Shown here: one piece after another, positions 39,948 to 49,899 of the stretch
How the letters are laid out: each line of letters opens with the position of its first letter
Position numbering within the stretch: the first letter of the stretch is position 1
Source: Streptomyces xiamenensis
Lineage (GTDB): Bacteria; Actinomycetota; Actinomycetes; Streptomycetales; Streptomycetaceae
Reading direction: 5' to 3'
Assembly (NCBI RefSeq): GCF_000993785.3
Contig: NZ_CP009922.3
Location: forward strand, 3,100,001 to 3,164,000
Length of the DNA stretch: 64,000 nucleotides
The notes under the pieces: generated by a model
Seen by the model: only the letters and a program-made list of their open reading frames with translations
Database searches by the model: none
What the model was told of the DNA's origin: nothing
Position numbers and translations under genes: made by a program

Positions 39948-40595
39948 GTGGCATGTGATCTGTGGCTGGTCCCCCTTGTCGACGTGCTGTGCCACAGCCC
40001 CGACAACCCCTTCGCCGAAGAACTCGCCGAGTACGACCGCGCCCTCGCCGAGGCCGGCGCCCCGCCCGTCCCGGTGCACGGGTACGTCCCCGGCATGTCG
40101 GGCGACGTCGCCCCCGTCGCCGGCTTCGACTACACGGCCCTCCATCTCCTGCGCCGCGCCTACCTCCTGCGGCTCAGCGGGCTGCCCGTCACCCCGGTCG
40201 AGGACCTGGACGGCGACTACCAGCAGCTGCTGGAGATGTTCGAGGCCGCCGCCCAGCAGACCCACCTCGTGTGGCACTTCGACCACGCCGGCGCGTACGT
40301 CCCCGTCGACTTCCCGCACCCGCTCGTCACCGACTCGCTGCTGGCCGGCGGCGGGCCGCTGGGCTCCAGTCACGGTCTGCTGCGCGAGCTGGAGACGGTC
40401 GCCCCCGCCCTGGGCATCGACCCCTTCCACCCGCCCCCGAGCCCGCCCCCGCCCGGCCGTCCCACCCGGCTCGACGAACCGGCACAGGGGTACGCGGACG
40501 ACGGCCCGTTCGCCCGCGAACGCCATGTCTGGCTGGGCCTGCACGCCGCCGCCACCCGCAGCCTCGCGCAGGGCTCGATGATCGTCTTCAGCTGA
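39948..40595 (+). CDS. Conserved streptomycete protein of unknown function
   Basis: 215 residues, soluble. ACDLWLVPLVDVLCHSPDNPFAEELAEYD at the start, FDYTALHLLRRAYLL, HLVWHFDHAGAYVPVDFPHP and the end GSMIVFS look strongly conserved and I recall close relatives in streptomycetes, but no function. The GTG at 39948 fits where relatives begin. A 25-residue Pro-rich insertion lies near residue 160. Convergent with the SLATT gene, 20 bases apart. Confidence 0.75.
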   Translation: MACDLWLVPLVDVLCHSPDNPFAEELAEYDRALAEAGAPPVPVHGYVPGMSGDVAPVAGFDYTALHLLRRAYLLRLSGLPVTPVEDLDGDYQQLLEMFEAAAQQTHLVWHFDHAGAYVPVDFPHPLVTDSLLAGGGPLGSSHGLLRELETVAPALGIDPFHPPPSPPPPGRPTRLDEPAQGYADDGPFARERHVWLGLHAAATRSLAQGSMIVFS

Positions 40596-40615
40596 TCCGG
40601 CGGCCGCCGTGACGT

Positions 40616-41350
40616 TCAGGGGCGCGGCCCCTCCGGGGGCCGCTGCCTCGGCATGTTCGCCCGGCCGCCGCCTCCGCCGGGCAGTGGCGCGAGCCGCGCG
40701 CCGCCCACCGCCGGGCACTCCCCGTACCGCTCCTCCCGGTGCCCCCGCTCCGGCCCGGTCCGCGCCGGCAGCGGGCCCGGCGCGGACCCGAACTCCACCA
40801 TCCAGTCGGCGGTCTCCGCCCGCACCAGCTCGGCCAGGTCCTCCGAGAACCGCCGCAGCACCCACAGGCAGCGCTCGGCCGCGTCGCCGGCGCTGCCCTC
40901 GGCCGGCCCGAGCACCTCCCGTACGCTCTCCGCCGCCCAGTCGTACCGCAGTGCCTCCAGCCGCCGTCGTACCGCCTGGGCCACCGCCATGTCCCGCATC
41001 CAGCCCGAACTCAGCCCGAAGCAGCGGTCGGACGCCGCGCACAGGCCCGCGCCGAGCAGCGCCAGATACCCCCAGCCCGCCAGGGCGCCCCCGCCCCCGC
41101 CCGCCCCGGTGAACGCCAGCAGCGGCAGCCCCGCCCCCACCGCCAGCCCCGCCAGCATCCCGCCGCGCAGTGCCCGGGCCGCCCGTCGCTTGCGCTGCCG
41201 CGACTCCAGATACCACTCCATGGTGGCCAGCGCCTCCCGCTCGGCGCGTTCGTACAGCTCCACCAGCCGGTCGGTGGGCTCGTGCCAGTCGGCGCAGGGG
41301 GCGGGGCCCCCGGTCAGATCCGCGCGCCGGGCGTGCTCCGGATGGCTCAT
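40616..41350 (-). CDS. SLATT-domain (two-membrane-helix) protein
   Basis: 244 residues. [32 protein letters not shown], two membrane segments (about 64-85 and 92-112), then [27 protein letters not shown] and an acidic helix: the SLATT layout, named for membrane effectors associated with SMODS nucleotidyltransferases and SLOG domains. No SMODS or SLOG gene is beside it, and relatives near purD are common in streptomycetes, so a housekeeping membrane role is as likely as defence. ATG at 41350 follows GGGAG. The C-terminal 60 residues are Pro/Gly-rich. Divergent from purD. Confidence 0.78.
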   Translation of the reverse strand: MSHPEHARRADLTGGPAPCADWHEPTDRLVELYERAEREALATMEWYLESRQRKRRAARALRGGMLAGLAVGAGLPLLAFTGAGGGGGALAGWGYLALLGAGLCAASDRCFGLSSGWMRDMAVAQAVRRRLEALRYDWAAESVREVLGPAEGSAGDAAERCLWVLRRFSEDLAELVRAETADWMVEFGSAPGPLPARTGPERGHREERYGECPAVGGARLAPLPGGGGGRANMPRQRPPEGPRP

Positions 41351-41541
41351 CCCGCGACTCCCTGAAGAGGTATGAACGAACGAAGATCCCCTTTCCTACC
41401 CCGGGAAACAGCGACCGACGGACCACTTTCGGAGTAATTGCGCCCGTAAGCGGGCGAGATCGGAGGGTGATGCCGTTTGCCCGCTCCGCTCCCCTCACCC
41501 GAAGGAGTGAGCGGGGTGGCGGCGCGGATAGGCTGCTGCCC

Positions 41542-42807
41542 GTGAGGATCCTTGTCATCGGCGGCGGTGCCCGCGAACACGCTCTGTGCCACGCCCTCTC
41601 CCGCGACCCCGAGGTGACGGCGCTGCACTGCGCCCCCGGCAACGCCGGGATCGCCGAGGTCGCCACCGTGCACCCCGTCGACGCGCTGGACGGCGCGGCC
41701 GTGGCCGCGCTCGCCGGCGAACTGGACGCCGCCCTGGTGGTCGTCGGCCCCGAGGCGCCGCTGGTGGCCGGTGTGGCGGACGCGGTGCGGGAGGCGGGGA
41801 TCCCGGTCTTCGGCCCCTCCCGGGACGCCGCCCGCCTGGAGGGCAGCAAGGCGTTCGCGAAGGACGTCATGGCGGCGGCCGGGGTACCCACGGCGCGCAG
41901 CCACGTGTGTACGACGGCGGAGCAGATCGACGCGGCGCTGGACGCCTTCGGCGCCCCGTACGTGGTGAAGGACGACGGCCTCGCGGCCGGTAAGGGCGTG
42001 GTCGTCACCGAGGACCGCGCGCAGGCGCGGGAGCACGCCCTGGCGTGTGAGCGGGTGGTCATCGAGGAGTTCCTGGACGGCCCCGAGGTCTCGCTGTTCG
42101 CCGTCACGGACGGCACCACCGTCGTCCCGCTCCAGCCGGCGCAGGACTTCAAGCGCGCCTACGACGGCGACGAGGGCCCCAACACGGGGGGCATGGGCGC
42201 GTACTCGCCGCTGCCGTGGGCCCCGCCCGGGCTGGTGGACGAGGTCATGGCGACGGTCCTGGAGCCGACCGTCGCCGAACTGCGCCGACGCGGCACGCCG
42301 TTCTCCGGGCTGCTGTACGCGGGTCTCGCGGTGACTTCGCGCGGTGTGCGGGTCATCGAGTTCAACGCGCGCTTCGGCGACCCGGAGACCCAGGCGGTCC
42401 TGGCGCGGCTGCGCACCCCGCTCTCCCGGCTGCTGTACGCGGCGGCCACCGATGAGCTGGCCGCGCTGCCGCCGCTGCGCTGGAGCGAGGGGGCGGCGGT
42501 GACGGTGGTCATCGCCTCCGAGGGCTATCCGGCGGCGCCGCGCACGGGGGACCCGATCACGGGGCTCGACGCGGTGGCGGAGGTGGACGGCCCCGACGCG
42601 TACGTGCTGCACGCCGGTACGAAGCGGGGTGCGGACGGCGCGGTGCTGAGCGCGGGTGGCCGCGTCCTGTCGGTCACGGCCACCGGAGCGGACCTGACGG
42701 CGGCCCGCACCCGCGCGTACGCGGCGGTGGGGCGCGTCGAGCTCAAGGGCTCCCACTACCGCAAGGACATCGCGGAGGCGGCGGCGCTGGGGACGGACCC
42801 GGCCTGA
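41542..42807 (+). CDS. purD: Phosphoribosylamine-glycine ligase
   Basis: 421 residues. Second step of purine synthesis: phosphoribosylamine + glycine + ATP to GAR. N-terminal [20 protein letters not shown]-grasp core [29 protein letters not shown] and [18 protein letters not shown] at 41542 has TAGGCT (41529-41534) seven bases upstream and no ribosome site, so a leaderless transcript is likely. A 14-15 base-pair terminator follows. Confidence 0.96.
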   Translation: MRILVIGGGAREHALCHALSRDPEVTALHCAPGNAGIAEVATVHPVDALDGAAVAALAGELDAALVVVGPEAPLVAGVADAVREAGIPVFGPSRDAARLEGSKAFAKDVMAAAGVPTARSHVCTTAEQIDAALDAFGAPYVVKDDGLAAGKGVVVTEDRAQAREHALACERVVIEEFLDGPEVSLFAVTDGTTVVPLQPAQDFKRAYDGDEGPNTGGMGAYSPLPWAPPGLVDEVMATVLEPTVAELRRRGTPFSGLLYAGLAVTSRGVRVIEFNARFGDPETQAVLARLRTPLSRLLYAAATDELAALPPLRWSEGAAVTVVIASEGYPAAPRTGDPITGLDAVAEVDGPDAYVLHAGTKRGADGAVLSAGGRVLSVTATGADLTAARTRAYAAVGRVELKGSHYRKDIAEAAALGTDPA

Positions 42808-42840
42808 GCCCCGCCCGGGTGCACCCCGGTCTTCCGTTTC

Positions 42841-42875
42841 CGGCGCCCCGGCCGCCCGACCCGGCCGGGGCGCCG
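42841..42875 (+). terminator. Terminator after purD
   Basis: CGGCGCCCCGGCCG (42841-42854) pairs perfectly with CGGCCGGGGCGCCG (42862-42875) around CCCGACC, 33 bases past the stop. Confidence 0.8.
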
Positions 42876-43200
42876 GTGTGCGCCCGCCCGCCGGGCCGGG
42901 GCGCGACCCGGTACGCCCTCGTACGGCCCGGCCGGCCGGTGCCTCTCCGCCACCGGCGGGTTTGCGTCGGGGTGGCTGGATCAGGTCGTCATCCTTTGCC
43001 CAAAGCCCCTCCATCGGGTGACCGATGGTGCTGTCCGGCTGACGCTCGCGCCGTGCGCAACTAGGGTGCGGCGGGAGTTGTCCCACGCCGGGCCGCCGTA
43101 GTGATCATGCGATCGGCTCAGCGCACATTGCGATGTCGCTCGGCGGTGCCACAGTGGGATGACGAGCGGTATCGGGGCTGGGCAGGCGGAGGGCAGGGGC
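42876..43200. other. Intergenic region with promoter of the M48-like gene
   Basis: 325 bases without a gene I can support. TAGGGT at about 43063 is a possible -10 element. Two short upstream frames exist but lack similarity and ribosome sites. Confidence 0.4.
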
Positions 43201-44793
43201 ATGGGGCAGCGTCAGCAGCACAGAGCCACACTCTCCGCGCGCGACCACGCGCTGGCCGTCTTGCGCGCGCGCAACAGCGCGCTGGCGCTCGCGCTCCTTC
43301 CGTGCGCCGTCGGCGTCGTGCTGTTCGCCGCGGGTTCCGGCGTGCCGGACGCCGTACGGTGGCCGGTGGCCGCCCTCGCCGCCGTCACGATCGGGGTGGC
43401 CGTCGCCGTCGGTGTGCTCATCACCCGCGCCAGGCCGGCCGTCACGCCCACCGTCGATGTGCCGGAGGCCGCCGCCCCGGCGCTGCACGGCCTGATACGG
43501 GACCTCGCCGACCGCCTCGCCGTCCCGCACCCCGGGGGGATCGCCCTCACCCCCGACTGCGACAGCTGGCTGGAGGAAAGACCCCGGGCCCGGGATACGG
43601 GTGGCCCCCGTCCCGAGCCGTCCGCCGACACCCGTGCCCCGGTTCTGGTGATCGGCTCCCCCTTCCTGTGGTGGATGCGGGTCAGCGAGCTGCGCGCCCT
43701 GCTCGCCCCCGTCGTCGCCGGCACCGGCCCCTCCGCCCACCCCGACATCGCCGCGGCCCGCCGCTGCGTCCGCAGCTGGGACGCCACCGCGGGGCTCGCC
43801 GCCGCGGCCTCGCCGCTGCGGCATCCGCTGCTCGGCTTCTCCGGCCTGGTCGCCCGGCTGCTGCTGCGCGCCGCCGGAACGCACGCCGCCGAGATGGAAC
43901 GCGGGGTGGCCGCGGCCGCCTCCGCCCGCGCGCACAGCGTGGACCACGGCGTGCGGATGGCCGCCCAGGAGCAGGTCGGACTCGCCTACGCGGGATGGGA
44001 CCGGCTGCTGACCAAGGTCGCGCTGCCCGCCTGGCGGGTCGGCCGCTGGCCTCGCCGCCTCAACGCCGGTGTCGTCTCCGCCCTCACCGAACTCTCCCGC
44101 CGCGACCGGCTCGCCCCCCAGGGCTTCGCCTCCCGGCTCGGCGAACGCCCCGCCTGCGATCTGCTGGAGGAGCCGGGACGGGTGGACGAGGAGATCTCCT
44201 TCCTCGCCGCCCGGCTCTTCCACGGTGGCCCGGCGCGGGGCGGCGCGCCCTGGGCACCACTGGACTGGGCCGCCTACCCGGAGGAGGTCGTGGACCGCGT
44301 CTGGCGGGACCGCGCGGCCCGGCTGTTCGCCGCGCTGGACACCGAGGGGACCCCGACTCTGGCCCGCGCGCTCAGTGAACTGACCGAGGCCGCCACCGGG
44401 CCCGGCGGCGCCGACGCGCTCGCCGCCAGGATCGGCGCCGCCACCCCGCCCCGCACGGCACAGGAGCCGCCCCCGTCCGCCGCAGACGGCCACACCGGCC
44501 TGGTGGCACCGCTCGGCTTCCCCGCCCAGCCGCCGCCCAGCGGACGGGAGGTGCTGGTGGAGCACGTGGCCGCCGCGGTGTGCTGCGCCGCCGCCGACAC
44601 CACCGGCGCCACCCCGGCCCTCGACTGGCTGGACGGGCCGGTGCTGCGGACCGGCAGCCCGCGCCGCCGCGCCGATCTGAAGCGGCTGGGCGGCTGCGTG
44701 CACAGCCTGGTGGACGAGGCCGACCCGGAGCCGCTGCGCGCCTGGCTGACGGCGGCCGGGGTACGGCCGGACAAGCCCGTACGCCTGGTCTGA
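43201..44793 (+). CDS. Membrane protein resembling M48 peptidases but lacking the zinc motif
   Basis: 530 residues. Two membrane segments near residues 32-75, then a segment APVLVIGSPFLWWMRVSELRALLAPVVAG which aligns in pattern with the M48 peptidase block where HExxH normally stands, but reads SELRALLAP: both His and the catalytic Glu context are lost. The following HPDIAAARRCVRSWDATAGL and long helical, Ala-rich body agree with an M48-like membrane protein. I infer a non-catalytic relative. ATG at 43201 follows GGAGGG at about 43189. Stands alone. Confidence 0.65.
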   Translation: MGQRQQHRATLSARDHALAVLRARNSALALALLPCAVGVVLFAAGSGVPDAVRWPVAALAAVTIGVAVAVGVLITRARPAVTPTVDVPEAAAPALHGLIRDLADRLAVPHPGGIALTPDCDSWLEERPRARDTGGPRPEPSADTRAPVLVIGSPFLWWMRVSELRALLAPVVAGTGPSAHPDIAAARRCVRSWDATAGLAAAASPLRHPLLGFSGLVARLLLRAAGTHAAEMERGVAAAASARAHSVDHGVRMAAQEQVGLAYAGWDRLLTKVALPAWRVGRWPRRLNAGVVSALTELSRRDRLAPQGFASRLGERPACDLLEEPGRVDEEISFLAARLFHGGPARGGAPWAPLDWAAYPEEVVDRVWRDRAARLFAALDTEGTPTLARALSELTEAATGPGGADALAARIGAATPPRTAQEPPPSAADGHTGLVAPLGFPAQPPPSGREVLVEHVAAAVCCAAADTTGATPALDWLDGPVLRTGSPRRRADLKRLGGCVHSLVDEADPEPLRAWLTAAGVRPDKPVRLV

Positions 44794-45142
44794 GCCGACG
44801 GGCCGGGGCCGGCGCACCCCGGTGCTGAGGTGACGCCCCTCACTCCGGGGGCGGACACAGCACCGAGCGGATTCCTGTGGGGAGCCGCCCCTGCGGAGGC
44901 TGGGCTTCGGCGCCATGCGGCCTCCCACCTCCCGCGGTTCCCCGCTCCGGCCGGGCCACGGCCCCCGTCGCGCCGCTGACGGTCCCGGACGGGCCGTCCC
45001 CCGCCCCGGCCGGGCACTTCCCGCCGCCGTCCCACCACCGCGGGGACAATCACCTCCAGCCATTTCACGACGAACGGTGACAACGCCCTCGCGATGTGTG
45101 ATGTGCTGGTTCGGCAGTGGAATTGGGGCGGAGGAGGGGACC
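44794..45142. other. Intergenic region without a supported gene
   Basis: 349 bases. Contains CGCCCC near 44833 facing GGGCGG near 44849, a modest hairpin that could end the upstream transcript, and a strong ribosome site GGAGGAGGGG immediately before the next gene. Nothing else stands out. Confidence 0.4.
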
Positions 45143-46650
45143 TTGTCTCTGGGATCTGTGGGAACCGATCGGATCCGGCGGTGGGAGTCGGGCGCCCTGG
45201 CGCACGCCGTGTCCGATCCGTTCGGGCAGGGACCGCTGCCCTGGCTGCGCGGCAGCGAGCACTACTTCGACGACACCGGCCGGGTCGTCCCGTGGTACGT
45301 GGACCCCGACGCCCAGGGGCTATGTTCCCCAGGTCGGCGGGGGACGACCAGCCCGCCTCGGGCCCCCGTACCTCCGATGACGTCGACTGCCAGATCAAGG
45401 GCTTCGCCCCGCAGAGCACCGTCGCGCCCGGCCAGTCCATCGACTTCCGGGTCACGGTGAACCCGCCTCAGGACTTCTCCATCGACATCTACCGGATCGG
45501 GCACTACGCGGGCGACGGCGCCAAGATGCTCACCCGCAGCCCCACGCAGCGCGGCACCCGGCAGCCCGAGCCGCTGCTCGCCGACCGCACCGCCTCCTGC
45601 CACAACTGGTGGCTCTCGTGGCGGCTCCAGGTCCCGCCCGACTGGCGGCCCGGCGCGCACGTCGCCGTCCTCACCACCGCGGATGGCCGATTCCGTTCGC
45701 ACGTACCTTTCACCGTCCGGGACGACCAGCCCGCTGATCTGCTCCTGCTGCTCCCCGACATCACCTGGCAGGCGTACAACCTCTTCCCCGAGGACGGCCG
45801 CACCGGCGCCAGCCTCTACCACGCCTGGGACGCCTCGGGCCATCTGCTGGGCGAGCGGGACGCCGCCACCACGGTCTCCTTCGCCCGCCCCTTCGCCGGC
45901 GCCGGCCTGCCGCTGCACGTCGGGCACGCCTACGACTTCATCCGCTGGGCCGAGCGCTACGGCTACGACCTCGCCTACGCCACCGCCCGCGATCTGCACG
46001 CGGGCCGCGTCGACACCTCCCGCTACCGCGGTCTGATCTTTCCCGGGCACGACGAGTACTGGTCGGTCCCGATGCGCCGCGCCGTCGAGCACGCCCGTGA
46101 CACCGGCACCTCGCTGGTGTTCCTGTCGGCGAACACCATGTACTGGCAGGTCGAGCTGACCGCGCTGCCCTCCGGCGACGAGGACGGACTGCTGCGCTGC
46201 CGCAAGCGCCACGGCCCCGGCCGGCCCGCCCTGTGGCGCGAGCAGGGCGAGCCCGAGCAGCTGCTGCTCGGCGTGCAGTACGCGGGCCGGGTGCCCCGCC
46301 CGTACCCGCTGGTGGTCCGCAACGCCGACCACTGGCTGTGGGAGGCCACCGGCGCCGCCGAGGGCGACGAACTCCCGGGCCTGGTCGCCGGGGAGGCCGA
46401 CCGCTACTACCCGCGCACCGCGCTGCCCGAGTGCGAGAGCCGGATCCTGCTGGCCCACTCCCCGTACCGGGACGAATCCGGGGCCCGCCGCCACCAGGAG
46501 ACCTCCCTGTACCGCGCGCCCAGCGGGGCCTGGGTGTTCGCCTCCGGCACCTTCGCCTGGTCGCCGGCGCTGGACCGCCCGCAGCACACCGACACCCGGA
46601 TCCAGAAGGCCACCGCCAACCTCTTGGACCGCATCTGCAAACGCGACTGA
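45143..46650 (+). pseudogene. N,N-dimethylformamidase-like (large-subunit domain) protein with a -1 frameshift
   Basis: From TTG 45143, after GGAGGAGGGG, one frame reads RIRRWESGALAHAVSDPFGQ and TGRVVPWYVDPDAQG, the usual N-terminus of this family. Near 45328 the sense moves to the next frame back, giving SAGDDQPASGPRTSDDVDCQIKGF and the long conserved body (LLLLLPDITWQAYNLFPEDGRTG, GHAYDFIRWAERYGYDLAYA, GHDEYWS, GTFAWSPALDRP). One extra C in the CCCC run at 45327-45330 restores a protein of about 502 residues. The family is named from N,N-dimethylformamidase; the role in streptomycetes is unknown. It lies just before purC. Confidence 0.78.
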
Positions 46651-46748
46651 CGGGGCGGGCCCCGCGCGCCGGTCACCGGCCGCCATGCGTGAGAATGAAC
46701 GCCGCGTGGCCCATCGACCGACCGACCGCTTAGCCGCCAGGAGGCACA

Positions 46749-47672
46749 GTGCCAGGATTCGTCACGAAGCCTGAGCCCGCGCGGGTGCCCGGTCTTGTGC
46801 ATCTGCACACCGGGAAAGTCCGCGATCTCTACCGCAACGAGGCCGGTGAGCTGATCCTCGTCGCCACCGACCGGATCTCCGCCTACGACTGGGTGCTGCC
46901 CACCGAGATCCCCGACAAGGGCCGCATCCTGACCCGGCTGTCGCTGTGGTGGTTCGACCAGCTCGCCGATCTGGTGCCGGGGCATGTCATCTCCACCGAG
47001 GTGCCCACCGGCGCCCCCGCCGACTGGGCGGGCCGGGTGATGGTCTGCCACGCGCTGGACATGGTCCCGGTGGAGGCGGTGGCCCGTGGCTACCTCACCG
47101 GTACCGGGCTCGCGGAGTACGAGCGCGACCGTACGGTGTGCGGTCTGGCCCTGCCGGCCGGTCTCGTCGACGGCTCCGAACTGCCCGCCCCGATCTTCAC
47201 CCCGGCCACCAAGGCGGCGGTGGGGGAGCACGACGAGAACGTCAGCTACGAGGAAGTCGCCCGGCAGGTCGGCGCCGAGACGGCGGCTCAGCTGCGCCAG
47301 GCCACCCTGTCCGTGTACGGGAGGGCCCGGGACATCGCGCGGGACCGCGGGATCATCCTGGCCGACACCAAGTTCGAGTTCGGCCGCCGGCCCGGCGCGG
47401 GGGAGGGCGACCAGGAGGGCGAGCTGGTCCTCGCCGACGAGGTGCTGACCCCGGACTCCTCGCGCTTCTGGCGCAAGGACGAGTGGGAGCCCGGCCGCCC
47501 GCAGAAGGCGTACGACAAGCAGTTCGTCCGCGACTGGCTGTCCTCCCCGGCCTCCGGCTGGGACCGTACGGGCGACACCCCGCCGCCGGAGCTGCCGCAG
47601 GAGGTCGTGGACCGCACCCGGGAGCGCTACACGGAGGCGTTCCGGCTGCTGACGGGCACCGCCTGGGACTGA
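46749..47672 (+). CDS. purC: Phosphoribosylaminoimidazole-succinocarboxamide synthase
   Basis: 307 residues. Joins CAIR with aspartate to SAICAR in purine synthesis. HTGKVRDLYRNEAGELILVATDRISAYDWVLPTEIPDKG at the start, VARGYLTGTGLAEY, TKFEFGRR and the late DSSRFW ... KQFVRDWL are the SAICAR synthetase motifs. GTG at 46749 follows CAGGAGG. A hairpin follows the stop. Confidence 0.96.
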   Translation: MPGFVTKPEPARVPGLVHLHTGKVRDLYRNEAGELILVATDRISAYDWVLPTEIPDKGRILTRLSLWWFDQLADLVPGHVISTEVPTGAPADWAGRVMVCHALDMVPVEAVARGYLTGTGLAEYERDRTVCGLALPAGLVDGSELPAPIFTPATKAAVGEHDENVSYEEVARQVGAETAAQLRQATLSVYGRARDIARDRGIILADTKFEFGRRPGAGEGDQEGELVLADEVLTPDSSRFWRKDEWEPGRPQKAYDKQFVRDWLSSPASGWDRTGDTPPPELPQEVVDRTRERYTEAFRLLTGTAWD

Positions 47673-47684
47673 CCGTGAACGGTC

Positions 47685-47720
47685 AAGCGGGCCCCGGCCT
47701 GGCCGGGTCGGGGCCCGCTT
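47685..47720 (+). terminator. Terminator after purC
   Basis: AAGCGGGCCCCG (47685-47696) pairs with CGGGGCCCGCTT (47709-47720), 12-base loop. It is directly preceded by a second palindrome TGACCGTGAACGGTCA (47670-47685) that overlaps the stop codon. Confidence 0.8.
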
Positions 47721-47794
47721 GGTAAAAACTCCCCCAACAGGCATGCCGCCGGGCCCGACCACCCCGGCACCGCACCGCCCGAACGGGGAAGAAC

Positions 47795-48565
47795 ATGCAC
47801 GCCGGCACGGAACGCAGCCAGGACAGCCCGCGTGGGCCCGGACGAACAGGGCGCGAGGACCGTCCCGTTCCCACCGACGGCACAGCGCGCGCCGTGCCCG
47901 ACGGCCCCGCCCCGGCCCCCGCCGACCGCATCGGGCGGATCGAGCGGCTCACCGACCCTGCCGCCATCCGCGACCGGATCGAGGAACTCGCCTTCCACGC
48001 CCGCGAGGACATCCTCACCCTCGTCCCGCACACCGAGCTGTCCGCCGCGTACCTCGCCTGGATCCGCCCGCTCGCCCTGCGCTGTCTGCGCCGCGGCGTG
48101 GCCTTCCGCACCGTGATGCTCTGCGAGACCCTCGAGGACCCGCCCACCGCGGCGTACCTGCGCGAGATCGAACGGCACGGCGCCCGGGTACGGCTGATCC
48201 CGCACGCCACCGAACGGCTGCTGGCCTGCGACTCCCGCGCCGTCGCACTCCCGCTGGGCGGCGGCCCCACGGTCGAGCACGGGGCGCTGTTCACCGAGGA
48301 GCCGGCCATCGTGGCCAGTGTCCGGGCGCTGTTCGAGCGCGCCTGGGAGCGGGCCACCCCGCTCACCCCCGCGCCGGCCCCGACCGAGAACGCCCGGCTG
48401 ATCCTGGCCGCGATGTGCTCGGGTGCCAAGGACGAGACGGCGGCGCGCGGCATCGGCGTCTCGGTGCGCACCTACCGGCGCCGGATCGCCCATCTGATGG
48501 ACCATCTCAACGCCGGCAGCCGGGCCCAGGCTGCCCTGCTGGCCCGGGATCGCGGCTGGATATGA
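47795..48565 (+). CDS. LuxR-type helix-turn-helix regulator with TrmB-like sensor
   Basis: 256 residues. A 40-residue Gly/Arg/Pro-rich leader, then a middle domain (IEELAFHAREDILTLVPHTELS ... RGVAFRTVMLCETLEDPPTAAYLREIERHGARVRLIPH) resembling the phospholipase-D-like sensor of TrmB-type regulators, and a C-terminal LuxR helix-turn-helix (LAAMCSGAKDETAARGIGVSVRTYRRRIAHLM). Streptomycete relatives often have a further N-terminal winged helix, which is lacking here. ATG at 47795 follows GGGGAAG. Target unknown; nothing in the context shows what it controls. Confidence 0.78.
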   Translation: MHAGTERSQDSPRGPGRTGREDRPVPTDGTARAVPDGPAPAPADRIGRIERLTDPAAIRDRIEELAFHAREDILTLVPHTELSAAYLAWIRPLALRCLRRGVAFRTVMLCETLEDPPTAAYLREIERHGARVRLIPHATERLLACDSRAVALPLGGGPTVEHGALFTEEPAIVASVRALFERAWERATPLTPAPAPTENARLILAAMCSGAKDETAARGIGVSVRTYRRRIAHLMDHLNAGSRAQAALLARDRGWI

Positions 48566-48656
48566 CGCCGGACCGCCCGCTGGCCGACGCCTGAAATGTC
48601 CGCTTATCCTCGTCGTGCGACGGAGGCGGGGCACCGACCACGGCGGGAGAGGCGGC

Positions 48657-49856
48657 ATGGGCGCAGAGGACGCCGCCCGCACGGCCCGCGCCGGTGCGGC
48701 GCGGCGGCCCATGCGCGGCCGGGACCCGGGGGAGGCGCACCGCGCCGCGACCCCGCTGGAGCTGCTGTTCGACCTGACCTTCGTGGTCGCCGTCTCCCAG
48801 GCCGCCGCCCAGCTCCATCACGCGCTGGCGGAGGGCCGCACCGGACCGGGCCTGTTCGGCTACGCGGCGGTGTTCTTCGCCATCTGGTGGGCCTGGATGA
48901 ACTTCACCTGGTTCGCCTCCGCCTACGACACCGACGACGTGCCCTACCGGCTGCTGACGCTGCTCCAGATGGCGGGCGTCCTGGTGCTGGCGGCGGGGGT
49001 GCCCGGCGCGTTCCAGCACGGTGACTGGGCGCTGGTGGTGGCCGGCTATGTGATCATGCGCGCCGCGATGGTCGCCCAGTGGCTGCGGGCCGCCGCCGCG
49101 GATCCGGCCGGCCGCCGGGGCGCGCTGCGGTACGCGGCCGGGGTGGCGCTGGTGCAGGCCGGATGGGTCGCCCGGCTGTGGGTCTTCGGGGGATGGGCGG
49201 CGGCCACGTTCGTCGTCCTGGTGGCGGCCGAACTCGCCGTACCGGCCTGGGCCGAGTTCCGTGGGAGCGTGACCCGCTGGCATCCGGGCCATATCGCCGA
49301 GCGGTACGGGCTGTTCACGATCATCGTGCTCGGGGAGGTCATTCTTGGCTCGGTGACGGCCATCCAGTCGGCCGTCACCGACCGCGGCCTGTCGACCCCC
49401 GTCCTGCTGATCGCGGTGGGCGGGCTGCTGCTGGTCTTCGCCCTGTGGTGGCTGTACTTCACCGGTCGCGAGGTGCGGCTGACGACCCTGCGCACGGCCC
49501 TGGCCTGGGGGTACGGGCACTATGTGGTGTTCGCGGCGCTGGCCGCCCTCGGTGCGGGCCTGGAGGCGGCGCTGGATGTCGCCGAGCACCACGCCCATCT
49601 CTCCGAGCTGTCCGCGGGGCTGACCGTCGCCGTGCCGGTGGCGGTCGTGCTGCTGTTGCTGGGGGCGCTGCACCGGATGACGGACGCCGCCGCGGTGGGG
49701 CTCTGGCCGCTGCTGGCCGGTGCGGCGGCGGTCCTGGCCCTGGGATTCGGCGCACCGCTGCTGGGCCCGGGCGGTGCGGTGCTGGGCATGGGGGTGGCGG
49801 TGGCGGCGACCCTGGCGGCCGGCCTGCTGGCCGGCCGCCGTGCTCCGGCCGGGTGA
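48657..49856 (+). CDS. Low-temperature-requirement protein A (LtrA) family membrane protein
   Basis: 399 residues with about 11-12 membrane segments. The start ATPLELLFDLTFVVAVSQAAAQLHHAL and the later RYGLFTIIVLGEVILG with conserved Glu are hallmarks of LtrA. The family is named from a Listeria cold-growth gene; transport or channel function is suspected but unproven. ATG at 48657 follows GGGAGAGG. Convergent with the MFS gene. Confidence 0.85.
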   Translation: MGAEDAARTARAGAARRPMRGRDPGEAHRAATPLELLFDLTFVVAVSQAAAQLHHALAEGRTGPGLFGYAAVFFAIWWAWMNFTWFASAYDTDDVPYRLLTLLQMAGVLVLAAGVPGAFQHGDWALVVAGYVIMRAAMVAQWLRAAAADPAGRRGALRYAAGVALVQAGWVARLWVFGGWAAATFVVLVAAELAVPAWAEFRGSVTRWHPGHIAERYGLFTIIVLGEVILGSVTAIQSAVTDRGLSTPVLLIAVGGLLLVFALWWLYFTGREVRLTTLRTALAWGYGHYVVFAALAALGAGLEAALDVAEHHAHLSELSAGLTVAVPVAVVLLLLGALHRMTDAAAVGLWPLLAGAAAVLALGFGAPLLGPGGAVLGMGVAVAATLAAGLLAGRRAPAG

Positions 49857-49899
49857 CCGGGGGCCGTTCCCGGGGCGGGCCCCGGCGCCCGGCCGCCCG

